A stretch of DNA of 64,000 nt from Sycobia sp. Sy_11. Its lineage: Eukaryota; Arthropoda; Insecta; Hymenoptera; Epichrysomallidae. This document shows positions 22,773 through 35,216 of the stretch, piece after piece (position 1 is the stretch's first letter; each line of letters begins with the position of its first letter). The stretch lies in the NCBI GenBank assembly GCA_018907035.1, contig JACCIC010000097.1, positions 1,784,501 to 1,848,500 of the forward strand, in the 5' to 3' direction. The translations under genes and the position numbers were made by a program. A model generated the notes under the pieces. The model was not told the origin of the DNA, made no database searches, and saw nothing but the letters and a program-made list of their open reading frames with translations.

Positions 22773-23205
22773 TTTTCAAAATGTAAAAGCTAAAATTCCT
22801 TCAAACAGATTTTACAGATTTCACTAACTACATCGTACGGTATCAGTAGCTCGGTTTTAATGTCCTCACACTGTGTGTTTGTTTACAAGAATTTAACGAA
22901 ATATCTTGAAACTTAGTTTAGAATAGATTTTTTTTTTGATCCGAAACTTTTTTGATTGAGATTTTTTATGATATTCATTGATTTAATTAATTAATAAATT
23001 TTTATTTTATTTGAGAATAAAAATTTGACTGTAGAGTTCTGTAAGGGATATGCTTAATTCAGGATTAAATAATTTCTGAAAAAAATAATGCTTAAAAATT
23101 CAATGACTATAAAGCATTATATCTTCATATCAATAATATTATATTTAAAAATTATTTTAGAACATATCTTCGTACGATATTACCATTTTGTACTGTAGAA
23201 ATAGA
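22773..23205. other. AT-rich spacer, no gene seen
   Basis: No protein-like frame and no repeat recognised in about 430 bp following the Penelope-like element. Confidence 0.6.
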
Positions 23206-24080
23206 ATTCATAATTCACGCCGCGAGCATCGCGCCCGACGAGGTCCGATCGCCATCGTCCGCTGTCGTGCTAAAGCCTTCCCCCCCTTTACTTTCTTATT
23301 GATGAGACACGCGGCGTGCCTCACTTTGCTCTCGGTCGTCAAGGTAATCAGATAACAGGCAGAAAGGGAGAAATCAAAAAAAGTAAAGTTGCGAGCAGAG
23401 AGAGATTGAAAAAGAAAAAGGGAAAACATCAAAGAGCAAAGAATAAGAAAGAGAGCGTGGGAACAGAAGTAGATAGAGAAGGAGAAGATAGAAAGAGAGA
23501 GAGAGCGCGCAAGAAGAGCGCGAAGGTAGATGGTGACAAAAAAAGTAAGAAGCGGCATAGAGATCGAAAGAGAAAGAAGAGCGTGAAGGCAAGTGGCTAG
23601 TGACGGAGTAACAAAATAATCCGTCAGAAGTGATACGGAGAAAGAAAGAGAAAGGAGGCATGTGAGTGGAAGGTAAAGAAGTTGAGAGGGGATAGAGGCA
23701 ACGCCGAAGAAGAAGAGAAAGGGTCAGAGGGCCACCTCGGCGGGGACGGCCCGTACCAGGACGCTAGGCCATTCTATCTTCGCGCCCCTCCAGCGATGGA
23801 CCTGCAACCATTTCGGGACCCAACAGCGAATGCAAAGGTGAATACAGATCGCGCAGTTTTAGATCCCCCCCCTCCCGCGAGCGTGCGGTCATGTCGGCGG
23901 ACGTTGGATCGGGTTTCGTCAGGTGTGGTGTGCAAATTTTTGCTAGTGATCAATTATTATACCATTATTGCTCGTATGCGTAATGTATCGTGTTCGGATC
24001 TAAATTGCATAGAGTACGAGGCAGTGGAATTATGATGTAACATAAGTTTATGTGAAAAACGCAAAATTAAAGATTGACTG
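23206..24080. other. GC-rich then purine-rich island, origin unknown
   Basis: A GC-rich start (GCCGCGAGCATCGCGCCCGA) is followed by a long GA-rich tract (about 23350-23720) and another GC-rich block with poly-C runs. Basic Lys/Arg/Glu frames on the plus strand and Leu/Ser/Phe frames on the minus strand are by-products of the purine bias. The composition resembles the LTRs at 24.4 and 56.1 kb and the island at 36.5 kb, so an LTR or leader of a retroelement is possible. No homology I could name is visible. Confidence 0.4.
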
Positions 24081-24284
24081 TTGGTAAGGCACGAGTACAT
24101 TGTTCAAATATTGTTTAAATTTATTATTTCTATCAAGTGATTATTTCTATGAGTGCGTATTTCCTTTCTTTTTCCTTTGCATTATTTACCTTTTGTGTTG
24201 TTTGACTTCTCCTTTACTGGCCGGTGGAGCCCCCTCCCCGCCCCTGAGTAAGATAATCCAGTTGAGTAGGTGGGTAAGATGTTT

Positions 24285-24322
24285 TGTGCGTGTGTGTGTG
24301 TGTGTGTGTGTGCGTGCGCGCA
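24285..24322. repeat. (GT)n microsatellite with GC-alternating end
   Basis: TGTGTG run of about a dozen units ending in TGCGTGCGCGCACGC, a small self-complementary end. Confidence 0.85.
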
Positions 24323-24388
24323 CGCAAAACTGTAGCTAAAATAAATTACATCTACTTCAAATTTACTTTACCGCATCACAATATAGAT

Positions 24389-25010
24389 TGTAACCGGACA
24401 AATTGCCGATCCTCGGTGAAAACCGAGTGTTCGCGCGCGATAGCGAAAATGCGCGAAGCGCGAACCACGAGAGTGCGCGACCGTCGTGAAGAAGGAGAAA
24501 ACGCGAGGGAAAGAAGTTCTTCCCCGCCCAGCTACCGAAGGATGAGGTCGAAAAGAGAGAGCGTCATCGAAACTATACCTCCATCTCGAGCCTGATTTTC
24601 CACCGATGTCCACTAGCTTACCGGTGATTCGGCCAATTCACCTCGCTATCCCAGCGATATTCCGGAGCTGCCGTTGATTGTTGCACGATCGCCCCCGTAC
24701 CACGAGAGAAAGCGAAAAAGAAGGAAGGAAGGAAGTCATCGAGATCGAAAAAGATAGATCGAGAAAGAGAGAAAAGGAAAGAAGGAAGGCAGGAAGAAAG
24801 AGAGAAGCAACCAGGAAAGAAGTTCGGAACAAGAGGAAGCGACAACGAAGCTTCGTCCCGGCAAGTACCGTTATATATTCATTATAAATGAAAGAGTACG
24901 CATCCCCACGACTAAGCGCACCATGTTTGTATGGCCGCTCCGCGTCCCCGTGAGTTAGATTGTGCGTGACGCGTCTTTTGTGCGTGACCCCCGTTCCACT
25001 TCCTGCCACT
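24389..25010 (+). repeat. LTR-like repeat, copy 1 (3' part replaced)
   Basis: Starts TGTAACCGGACAAATTGCCG after an AATATAGAT flank. It runs colinearly with copies at 32630-33393 (plus) and 56087-56964 (minus): GAAAACCGAGTGTTCGCGCG, CCGCCCAGCTACC, GAGGTCGAAAAGAGAGAG, TTACCGGTGATTCGGC, the GA-rich tract, GGCAAGTACCGTTAT, CTAAGCGC.CCATGTTTGTA. Similarity stops near 25010, where copies 2 and 3 continue through TTAATATTTTCCCGCG. The full family unit is about 880 bp. Confidence 0.8.
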
Positions 25011-27419
25011 GATATATCACGTGGCAAGAAGTGCGAAGCGCGACCATGTTAAGGAGTTGCGCACGAGAATGCGCAGTAGCACCACGGCGCACAGCAGGCA
25101 GTAGATTCATGTAGGAATTGGTCCCCCCCCGCAAAAATAGATACTTCGTTCTGTTAATAATTCGCTTATGAAAAATAATATAATTAATTTAATACCGATT
25201 AGTCTCATTGTGTCCACGCATTACCCTTATATTACATATGTTTGTTATCATTTTATATGTTATTATCGCTATATATAAAATTTCTCTTCATATACATAGT
25301 TTGTATGTCCATATATATATATTTTTATTATTATAAGTTTTCATTGACTTATTTATATTTTATATTTTATTTATCTATTTAATAATAACATTCTACTAAT
25401 AATATATTTTCATCATATTATTTTCATTAAATTTTATATATCTGTATTTGGAAAAAAAATCTTTGTCCTGTATGATGTACTTGTGGCCCTTTCCCTTGTC
25501 GTCCAGCATACTAGCTTTTAGAAGTTAGTAGCAAAAACCCTTTTGTATTCTCTTGAGCCATCTCCCACGTTAAAAGCAGTCTGAAGAGCATAGTGCCTTT
25601 CTCACACTAGCTGTGATCAGCTAAACAGCAGCAACTGACAGCTGCTATGCAGGTGCATATTGGAGGTTTTGAAGTGAGTAATACAAAGGGAAACGAATGC
25701 ACATTTTTCAATTCTAAGACTTGTGTGTCGTTCAGGAAAACAACTGGCATCAGGGATGCATAAAGTAAAAAGGATCTGACAATAATTTATAGTTGTCGAT
25801 AGGAAAAACCTGTTAGTAAAAACAGGCCCTCGACTAGCAATATGTATATTGCTTAACAAACAAGCTTTTTGCATGAAACCTACTTTCTTTTGCTAATTGG
25901 CAGCCTGAGAATTAGGAGAATAATCATTACGACAAGAAGAATCGATAAATGTTATATTTATTTGTTTTTATATGTGAGAAAGGTGTTATAAGTGCCTGTT
26001 TATATGTGCATTGTGCAAGGTATTCCTGTGCAATTTAACAATACCGAGCATAAGTTTTAGCGAGTACACGCCTTTTCGACCTAATATTGAGTTATATTTA
26101 TTGAAAATCCAGTGAAAGTGCCAGTGGCTGTAACATAGATCTAAAATACTTTAAGAGTATCTTATACCATACGATGGTCTCGGTGCCGTATAGTGTGCTA
26201 CCAGACAGAACTGGTTCTAAATACCGTTCTTTTTACTGGAAAGTATTTTTATAATACATATTATAATAAAGGCAACAAGGAACTGAAAATCAATAGATAT
26301 TTGAGAAATTATTAACAATTGCACAGCATGGAATCAGCGTAGCTGTCATGAACAGAACATGTATCTATTAAAATACATTTTATTATAAGGCAAGATTTTC
26401 AAATAGAGATGATGATAAAAATTTGTTAAGAAGATCAGGCAACGATAACATCAATTATTAAATAAATAGTTAAAAGATAATAAATAATAAATGATTTAAT
26501 AATTAATAATAAATAACCAACACCAAGATATAAAGGCAAGGAAATTATTGAACCATGAGAAAGGAAATTATTGAATCAGTCGACAATAGAGTTCACTTTT
26601 AAAATAACCAGTCAAAACGGTAAACGAGGACATAAAACTCATAAAACATAAAAGTTAATACATAATAAATAATTGTTTTTGGATAAATAATCAAAAAAAT
26701 TTTTTTTTTGAAATTTTCTCTGATTTTGTAGAAACGCAAAAGCATGCTAAATTAAATTATTTAAACTTCAACGTTTTTTTGAAAATTTTTCTAATTTTTT
26801 TTCTCTTTCTATCACTTCAGGCCACTAAAAATAAGTATTTTCTTTCATCAGCAACAAAAAATCAACAACTTTTACAATTCCTCACTACAATATTACCTCC
26901 ATAAAAAATATACTACCGACATTAATTAATGAATACTATCAAGTAATTTATAATAATAATCAATAGAAGAAAAAAAAGAGAGAAAGACATAGTAAATAAT
27001 TATCTGATACAACGATAATTTTAAAATCTGGTTCAAAAACTGAAATACAAAGTAAATAAAATAAAGTAGGTGTGAAAAAAAGGAGTAAAGATTAACAATA
27101 CAACTTTTTAATAGAATAAGCTAACAATTTAAGATATTTTTATCTTTAATTTAATAAGCTAACTACTATACAAAAAAACTGATAATTATCATATAAGTGA
27201 AAATAAGTCTAAGTATCGGTAGATATTTTTATGGAACCTATGAATTTTAAAATAGACGTGTATATTAGCGAATTCAACCATAAGTTATAAAAACAAGATT
27301 TTAGTTTATGATTATACAATAAATTATATATAAACTAGATATATATAATTATATGAACAATACCTAATTAATATATAAAAAAAAAATTTTTTTATCAGTG
27401 CCATATATACTCGAGTAAG
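25011..27419. other. Long spacer, possibly retroelement 5' leader; no gene
   Basis: The first ~120 bp are GC-rich (a poly-C run near 25120), the rest AT-rich. No frame with protein-like content. If LTR copy 1 and gypsy A belong together, this would be the leader, but at 2.4 kb it is longer than expected and I see no primer binding site. Confidence 0.5.
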
Positions 27420-28330
27420 ATGGAAGCAAAGCCATCGACAAGTCAGGCACTGGTCGACGAAGAAAAAAGGTTAAATAGCCTCTTCACAGAAAGGCCGTCA
27501 GAAAAACTAACACAAGAAGCGAAACAATACAATATCAACACTAAGGATAACATCGAGGTTCTTCAAGACAGACTCGTCAGATTTGAGCTACGACAACTAT
27601 TTCGAAAGAGCGCTGCTGAGTAGAATCGGATGAATGACGTGATTCATTCGGATAGTTCGGAAATATCAGAAGTATTAAACTCCACGAAGCTGAACTCAGC
27701 AGAGGAGATAAAAGTTAATAAAGCAACAGCTGTTGATATAGATACACGAAATGCGGCCGCTCAGCAGAGCCCCCAACTTCAAACACTCATAACAACACCA
27801 TCGTGGGGCTTTCCCATCAACATCCCATTTGGAGGTTATAATATATAGAATACATGGCCATCACCACCGGCCTATAGTACAAAGCTGCACGGCGCGGAGG
27901 TAATGTCTGCACCCGTGGTAAATCCGTGGTATAATCTATCCGGACCATGGAACGATCCCCATAATGTATGGATGAGACAGTATGCTGCAAATATGCAGCA
28001 CTTGCAGCAAAAGCCAACTACCGTACCAGCAGAAGGACCAGCAACACCACCACCGCCCCCGTCAAATGAAATCCCACATCCACAGAGCTGGCAACAGAGC
28101 AGGTCATATGATAGCACGTATCTCAAAGAGACGCGAACAGGACAGCTATTAGGAAAGTGGAATGTGAAATATTCCGGAAAGCCCCAAGAAGATGTGGAGG
28201 AATTTCTCGAGAGGTTAGAAGAGACCTGTGAAATTCTCAAAATCTAGGCAGAAGACATATTGAAATTGATACCAGGTATCTTATACTGGTCTGCTCGCAC
28301 ATGGGCGAGACGAATCTACAAGGGGTGTAG
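27420..28330 (+). pseudogene. Gypsy A gag
   Basis: ATG 27420 opens a frame whose continuation shares one register to about 28330, broken by three TAG codons (27621, 27846, 28245). The N-terminus is hydrophilic (EKRLNSLFTERPSEKLTQEA). The middle is Pro/Gln-rich (PATPPPPPSNEIPHPQSW). The capsid-like part reads LLGKWNVKYSGKPQEDVEEF then LERLEETCEILK, a retrotransposon gag signature. Past the third TAG it continues AEDILKLIPG.LYWSARTWA. Confidence 0.78.
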
Positions 28331-28817
28331 CGCAGCGTTCTCCTCGTCTGGAAGAACGACCAGATGATCAAAAGTAGCAGCTCCAGAACCAACTACGTCC
28401 ATACTGACGTCCAGAAAAGTAGTTGACATGAGCCTCGTGCCAGCACAGCGAAGTAGAGACGGCAGTCACAGCCGAACATGGAGACGCTCACGGGAAGAAT
28501 AACGATATAAGGCAGAAGAAGCGCGAAATCGAAGTCCCTCGCCCAAATATCGGTTAGACACACCTTCTCGACCTCGATCAAGACCAGCAGATAAACCTCG
28601 GTACAGGCTTAGGAGCCCATCCCCACGAAATAGGACCGATACCACCACCAGCCCCTCTCGCGATTACCGCTCGGCTCGAGAGAACGATGAATAGAGACGT
28701 TATCCCCCATCGCCTAGCAGAGAGCGCAACGAATGATATACGTACCAGGACAGGACGCGTCGTGAGTCACCACGACCTCGCTATGATCGAGGATATTCAG
28801 TACAGGATAATCGACCG

Positions 28818-28975
28818 GGCTGGATGTGCAATAGACCAGGCCTTTGGGCGGATAGATGCTCCAAAAGAAAATGCATCTTTTGCTATAACTGTGGCGAAGA
28901 TAGCGTTACAACGGTCAAATGTCCACGTTGCGGACCAAATAGGAAAAACCCGAGAAACGCCTAAGGGAAAGGGTT
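28818..28975 (+). pseudogene. Gypsy A nucleocapsid zinc-knuckle region
   Basis: One frame contains several paired cysteines: CNRPGLWADRCSKRKCIF, then CYNCGEDSVTTVKCPRCG. The region sits between gag and protease where a nucleocapsid CCHC region is expected. The exact CCHC spacing is degraded, and the Arg/Ser-rich region before it (28400-28750) fits a nucleic-acid-binding tail. Confidence 0.55.
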
Positions 28976-29109
28976 AACGGAGTCGACCTTATTACCTCAT
29001 ACGATGAGACACCCAAACAACCAATGAAACGACCAATACAAAATGCGCGACAATAGTAGTCACGAATGATACTGGTTCCAGAAACGCAGCCCCAACACAG
29101 GAAGACGAA

Positions 29110-29420
29110 AATAGATTTTTCTTGAATATCGACCTATCAGGCAAGATATTCTCGGCGCTGATAGACCCCTGTGCGCGCAAGTCCTACATCGGTCCGCGAC
29201 GAGCACACATTGTAAAAACAGCAATCATACCGGTAGTGTCCTTCATGTAGCTGCCAGATGGCCATATCTGCTCCAATAAGGGACAAGTAGACCTCCTTGT
29301 AAAAATAGATGAGCAGCAGATTACAGCGCGCTTCAGAGTGTCGACATCCCTGACATACGATATCATCCTCGGGATGGATATTTTAATTCAACTACAGATG
29401 ACGATTAATTTTGTCAAGAC
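29110..29420 (+). pseudogene. Gypsy A aspartic protease
   Basis: The frame reads FSALIDPCARKSYIGPR, then downstream GQVDLLVKIDEQQITARF and YDIILGMDILIQL. The order matches the retropepsin pattern 'LIDTGA..SYI...LLG.D.L'. The catalytic D-T/S-G triad is DPC here, so Asp remains but the Thr/Gly are gone. Confidence 0.72.
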
Positions 29421-29589
29421 GCCCTGGCAGACGCCTAGAAACATAGTATGACACTTTGTAACGCGCTCAAACAATGAAGTCCAAGCGATCACGGCTTTGG
29501 CAGCAGTAAATGGAGATGCAACACTGGAGCAGGGATAGAGATGACAGCTGAACCAGCTGCTGAAGCAGCTAATACCGAAACAAACAGGG

Positions 29590-30720
29590 GCTTTAGGGCT
29601 CGCACAGATGCCCCCACACCACATAGATGTACAAGGCCATCGACCCATAAAACAGCGCCTCCGCCGCATACCGGATAAACTCCTACAGCAGGCCCACGCA
29701 GAAGTCGACAGACTTCTCGCCGAAGGAATCATCGTACCTTCGGGGAATTCGTGGAGCAGTTGTCCGGTGATCAGGCCGAAGAAGAACGGCAAGATCAGGT
29801 TCTGTATTGACTACAGGGCAGTTAACCAGGTGACGAAGAAGGACGCATATCCTCTTCTTCACATGGACGTCCTATTGGATAATCTGCGTGACGCTCGTTA
29901 TCTTTCCAAGATAGACTTAGAGACGCTCCTGCCAGTTTCCAGCGCGGCATGGACATCGTGTTCGGATCGCAACGGAAAGCGAGCATCTTTGTTTAAATGG
30001 ACCATATTATTATAGCCACTGATACGTTCGAGCAGCATACTCAGCAACCAGAAGCGGTACTAGCCCGCCTGAACTAGGTTGGGCTCTAAATTAACAAAGA
30101 GAAGTCTGAGTTTTGCTGCCCGGAAGCACGTTACGTCGGTTATGTGATAGACAACGATGGATTACGTACGGACGCCGACAAGCTAAAGCCCGTCACGCAA
30201 TATCTGGCCCCGACGAACATAAAGCAGCTGAGAACTTTTCTTGGCATGGTAGGATGGTATGCCCGCTTTATAAAATCATTAACGGACGTAAAAGCACCAC
30301 TCAGCAAGCTCCTATGAAAAAACGTGAAATGGTACAGGGATCAACTCCAGGAAGTCGCATGTAAACAACTGCGTATCTTGCTAATGCATGCACCCGTGTT
30401 AGCGCGCCCCATACAAAATAATCCCTACATACTCCAAACCGATGCCAGCGACTACGCCCTCGGTGCCGTGCTTAGTCAAGACACGGATAACAAAGAGCAT
30501 CCTATCGCTTATGCAAGCAGGGCATTGACTGAGGCGGAGATCCACTACACAGTTACCGAGAAAGAGTGTCTCGCAGTACTCTGGGTAGTAGAGAAGTTTA
30601 GAGGCTATCTGTTGGGAAAAGAGTTCACGGTGATCACAGATCACAGTAGCCTAAAATGGCTACATACGCTGAAAAACCCCACGGGCAGGCTAGCAAGTTC
30701 AGCTACAGCTCTGTAAGCCT
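29590..30720 (+). pseudogene. Gypsy A reverse transcriptase and RNase H, with internal deletion
   Basis: The frame from about 29608 gives RT fingers (AEVDRLLAEGIIVPSGNSWS, PVIRPKKNGKIRFCIDYRAV) and motif A LSKIDLE near 29915. The next ~60 codons, including motif B, are missing. The catalytic motif C near 30000 reads stop-MDHIIIAT instead of YMDD, losing both the Tyr and the second Asp. RT continues with ARYVGYVIDNDGLRTD and LRTFLGMVGWYARFIKSL. RNase H follows, with catalytic-type LQTDASDYALGAVL, YTVTEKECLAVLW and TDHSSLKWL, ending in TAA at 30714. Confidence 0.85.
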
Positions 30721-30749
30721 ATAACATGTAGATCATCCACAGAAAAGGC

Positions 30750-31940
30750 ACATTACACAAAGTGCCAGACGCGCTCTCACGGCTATCTACCACTGACGAA
30801 TCACCAACAACTACCATCACCGCTATGAAGCGAGACTGTTGGTATGAAAAGAAAATGAAGGAAATACAAGAATGCCCAGAAAAACATCCAGACTGGTGCA
30901 TTAGAAAAGACATGCTCTTAACACACCGCTCGAATGTCTACTCGGACGTCATAAGTCCCGAAGAAGACAACTGGAAGATCGCCATTTCTTCCAAAGACCG
31001 GGAACGAATCATGTTCGAATACCATAATACCCCGACATCCGGACATTTTGGTGTAGAAAAAACGCTAAGAAAGGTCTCCCGAGATTATTACTGGCCAGGA
31101 ATGAGACGAGACATCTGCAGCTACGTAAAGCACTGCCCATAATGTCAACTATACAAACTTTCCCAGAGCGTGGCTACTGACATAATGGCCCATTTCCTGC
31201 CAGTAAAGATCAAAATCGATACCTACTAATTTTTGAGGCCATTTTCACCAAATACGTGGAGTTTCGACCATTGAGGAAGGCAACTGGTCCAGCGATAGTG
31301 AAAGCGCTAGAAGAGCTCGTTGTATGTAAATGGGGTTGCCTCAAATTTTTAATTTCAGACAATAGCACCGATTTTGCCAATAAATTAGTAAAACAACGGC
31401 TCGACGAACTCGTAATAATACAACAGGTAGAGCGGGTAAACTGCACGTTCAAGGGTATGATGACCATCTTCGTAAAAGAAGACCACAAAGACTGGGACAT
31501 ACACCTACCGGAATTAGCATTTTTCATGAATACATTGGCGCACGCAAGCACACAAATCTCGCCAGCCTTCTTAAACTCCGGCAGAAATCCAAGAGAAATA
31601 AATGCCCACGTATAAAAACATCCGCCTAAACAATCAAACGCGTCAGTCACTAACAACAGGTGACTGGCTAATTCGAGTGAAAAGATTACCTGTCATTCAC
31701 GAAGTAGTCAGAACAAACCTTTGTGCAGCCAGCAAAAAACAGGCGCACTATTATAACAAATACAGACGAGAGGTATCATTCAAAGAAAATGAGATGGTTT
31801 GTAGACGAAGCCACGTATTATCTTTGGAGCCAGATAAATTTGTAGCCAAACTGGCGCGTAAATTTGTCGCATCATGTCGAATCGTGACGAAAATATCCCC
31901 TGTCATCTTCGAGATAGAAGACCTGGACGACAGGAAGTAA
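30750..31940 (+). pseudogene. Gypsy A integrase
   Basis: After KVPDALSRL comes the HHCC zinc domain (EYHNTPTSGHFGVEKTLRK, YYWPGMRRDICSYVKHCP, TAA, CQ). The core domain in the next frame has IFEAIFTKYVEFRPL, where the first acidic residue appears replaced, then FLISDNSTDF (second Asp) and VERVNCTFKGM (Glu). ISPAFLNSGRNPREI is a family signature. The C-terminal part (31602-31940) reads YYNKYRREVSFKENEMVCRR and LARKFVASCRIVTKISPVIF, like the post-core GPY/F region. At least two stops and two frame changes are present. Confidence 0.85.
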
Positions 31941-32142
31941 ACCAGAGTACATGTTTCGGATATAAAGAAATACTACCCCCTAATAAACCACCTCTTTTCC
32001 CAACAGGTACAGCCAGCAGAAAAGATGCTTCGAAACATCGGACGAGGCAGAGGGCTCCGTCGATCCACGATTACCGAACAACCGCGTCGACCTGGGGCCG
32101 CACTCACCCCCAATTTAATGGGTTTTGTGCAGAGGCACCAAG

Positions 32143-32340
32143 AAAAAAAATATAAATGGCGCGTATGATTTTTTTTGCCGCAGATAGAAGTCCTAAAAAG
32201 TTATAAATGGCGTTTATGTCTTTTTGTAGTAACTAGAAGCCCCGAAAAATTTATACATCGCGCATATGATTTTTTTGTTGTAATTAGAAGCCCCAAAATA
32301 AAAATATAAATGGCGCTTATGATTTGTGTTGTAATTAGAA
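32143..32340 (+). repeat. Tandem repeat, ~50 bp unit, four copies
   Basis: Unit pattern TATAAATGGCG(C/T)(G/T)TATG, T-rich tract, GTAATTAGAAGCCCC-A-rich. It sits right after the integrase end and before an AATAAA-containing stretch, so it may be part of the element's 3' untranslated region. Confidence 0.8.
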
Positions 32341-32629
32341 TAAGAATTCATTAGTATTATATAGAAGCATTACCGAGCGACGACGACGACCCTTGGAGAT
32401 CCGACAGCCATATACAAATTGAAGTTTATTTTCTTTTTACTAGGCCAAGCCAATAAAGCCTTTCTTTTTTTATTTTGAGCGATTCCGATTCCAAATAACC
32501 ATTACTATTTCCATATTCCAATCCCCATCCCCAACAAGAACTCCGCTGTACAATCCGGCGCAGCAACGCGTGAGAAAACACTCCAGCTAGCGAATGCGCC
32601 TCATACGTCGGTTTGGAAGGGGGAGTTTG

Positions 32630-33389
32630 AAGCTCCTCCCCGCCCAGCTACCAAAGTATGAGGTCGAAAAGAAAGAGCGTCATCGAAACTATTACCTCCA
32701 TCTCGAGCCCGATTTTCCACGGATATCCACCAGCTTACCGGTGATTCGGCCAATTCACCTCGCTATCCCAGCGATATTTCGGAGCTGCCCGATCTTTGCA
32801 CGATCGCCTCCATACCGCGAGAAAGAGCGGAGAAGGAAGGAAGTCATCGAGATCGAACAAGATAGATCGAGAAAGAGAGAAAAGGAAGAAAGAAGGAAGG
32901 GAGAAAGAGAGAAGCAACCAGGAAAGAAGATCGGAACGAGAGGAAGCGACAGCGAAGCTCCATCCCGGCAAGTACCGTTATGTATTCATTATAATTGAAA
33001 GAGTGCGCGTCTCCGCGACTAAGCGCGCCATGTTTGTACGGCCGCTCCGCGTCCCCGTAAATTACATTGTGCGCGTCACGTCTTTTCCCCCCTTTCCACT
33101 CCCTGCCGTTAATATTTTCCCGCGCCCGTGGAATTCGCTCCCGAACTAGCATGTCGTCGCCGCGCGCTGTAAGAATTTATATTGGTTATTGTTATTATCG
33201 TCGTTGTGAAATGTAGATTTGCTGTGAAGCGAGAGCGAATGAATAAATGTTTGTTAGATTTACAAGTTTGCATCGTGTTCATTTTGCCGAATCCCGTCCC
33301 CGTATTCGCTTGTTCCAGGTCCAGCGCAGCCGTCACGCTTCTAGTGAATAACACGTAAGTACTTGGTAACCCGTGCGTAAGTACACGGT

Positions 33390-33393
<4 letters not shown>
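32630..33393 (+). repeat. LTR-like repeat, copy 2 (5' truncated)
   Basis: Homologous to copy 3 from AGCTCCTCCCCGCCCAGCTA to the 3' end GTAAGTACACGGTTACT; the first ~140 bp of the LTR are absent. A purine tract (GGAAGGGGGAGTTTGAAG) lies just upstream at about 32613-32632. The 3' end abuts a (TA)n tract directly. Contains TGAATAAATGTTTG with an AATAAA signal near 33240. Confidence 0.82.

Positions 33394-33440
<47 letters not shown>
33393..33440. repeat. (TA)n microsatellite abutting LTR copy 2
   Basis: Uninterrupted TA run of about 23 units beginning at the LTR's last base. Confidence 0.95.
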
Positions 33441-33442
<2 letters not shown>

Positions 33443-35215
33443 GATGAGCGTCACAAGGCGCCCGCGCCGACTTGTCCAGGAAAAAGACGACGCGCGCGCC
33501 ATCCCGTGGACAAGAAAACCTTAAGGCGCTCGCGCGCGCCGTCGCGCCTTGTGCTCGGCATTCTCCCTCCCCCCTTACCACCCCGCGCCACGAGCCGCGC
33601 ATAACCGTCGGCTGGTGGAATGGCGAGTAGCCATAACCTACGCCACGGTACGGACGCGTGCCGAGAGGCACTAACAGTAAAAGAAAGCAAAGTTTATATA
33701 AATAGTGTTTATATGAAAAAAAAAAGTTTGAATAAATAAACAATCGAGGACAGAATATGCATAGTGGTAATTATGAGTGTTGATAATAATGGATAGTGGT
33801 GAAGTAAAGACAAAGATATAAATTAATAAATAAGGAAGTCAAGGTGGAAAAAAAAAATAAAATAAGATGATAGAAAAAGTGAATCTAAAGACAAATATAT
33901 AAATAGGAAAGTACAAAATGATGAAGATAAATACATGGATGAAAATACGACCAACACAAATGATAAAACAAACGATAAATTGATAAGGCCAAATGGTGAT
34001 AAATTAATGAAAAAAAAAGGAAACAAATTGGATGGATGAAAAAAAGGAGAATAATTATGAATTAAAAAGGAACAGTGACAAATTTAATAGGTTAATGAAA
34101 ATTCCGAGGTAAGTGAAATAATAATAGACAATAACATAATAAATAATAATAGATAACACAGGACAAAGTGGACGTAATGATGATAATGGATGGTGATAAG
34201 ATAAGGATACAGATAATGGATAAAAAGGACAAAGTGAATGTGAAGATGAAATAAATAATAGAGGACAAAAAAAAGCAAATGAAATGAATAGTGGTAAGAT
34301 AAAGATGAAATATGAATAATAGATTTGTTTTTTTTTTCCAGTCAAAATTTCCAAAGTGGGATGAAATAAAGAAAGGGAGTTTAATAGATGCTGGAAATTG
34401 ATATGAAAACCCTAAAGATAGATGTTAGTGAGGTGCAAATGAAAGGAAAACTCAAGTTGGAGAATTTAGCACGTAACGAAAGATACAGAATTAACGATAA
34501 AAAGGAGGAAAGAACTACAGAAGAATAAATGTACATAAAAGAAGCCAAGTTAAACATAGATTATAAATAGAAAAAGTTGGAGTATATAATAAAGAAACAG
34601 AGAAAAATATGAAGGTTTAAACTAATAACGACTGGAGCAAGAAAGTAAGGAGTTTATTTGTTAACATGAAGATGGATACTTCTCTAGTTATGCAGTCTGT
34701 CTACCATGAGTTGTGAAATGTCGTGCATTTTCGCTGACAAATATTCAGTGCGTTACAAGGTTACTATTAACACTACGTTTAAGTTTAGATACTGTGTATA
34801 GGTTACATTTATATTTATATTAGGTATATATCAGAGTTTACGTATAAGTTATATATTGTATACAAGTAGGTATATTAGGGGCTATTGTTTGTATGCTTAT
34901 TAATTGCAAGCATTTGTATGCGAGAGATGGATAAGGGGATTGCTGATTGTATCAGTGAATAAATGGAAACAGTAACTTCTGGATTTGTGACAGAAAGAGA
35001 GCAATCAAATCTCGATATTAGAAAAACTAATTATATAAAATATTAGAGACTAGTGTGCGAGATTAGGACCTCTCCAGTGTAAAAGAAAAAGCTTTATAAT
35101 TTTTGTCATTTCTCAAAGGAGACTTATTTCTTTAAGCTTGTTGGAATTTCATTGTTCATTGTGTATATCTCAATTGGCGAAGGCAATAATGCTTAATCTG
35201 AAGTTATGAACCAAA
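33441..35215. other. GC-rich block then purine-rich low-complexity DNA
   Basis: 33441-33680 is GC-rich with repeated GCGCGCG motifs and a poly-C tract, possibly another LTR fragment. 33700-34560 is GA/AT-rich with degenerate GATAATAATAGATAA motifs. No coding frame is supported. Confidence 0.5.
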
Positions 35216-35216
35216 T

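Larger units (their letters stand above)
27420..32140 (+). mobile_element. Degraded Ty3/gypsy retrotransposon A (gag-pol)
   Basis: The domain order gag, zinc knuckle, protease, RT, RNase H, integrase is that of Ty3/gypsy elements. All domains are recognisable but interrupted by many stops and shifts, and a block inside RT is lost. Two similar LTR-like repeats lie on either side (24389-25010, 32630-33393), but each is truncated and their ownership is unproved. Confidence 0.88.

Noticed and set aside
23316..23600. Lys/Arg-rich 94-codon frame resembling a nuclear basic protein
   Set aside because: It follows directly from purine-rich DNA, as do Ser/Leu frames on the other strand; no conserved motif.
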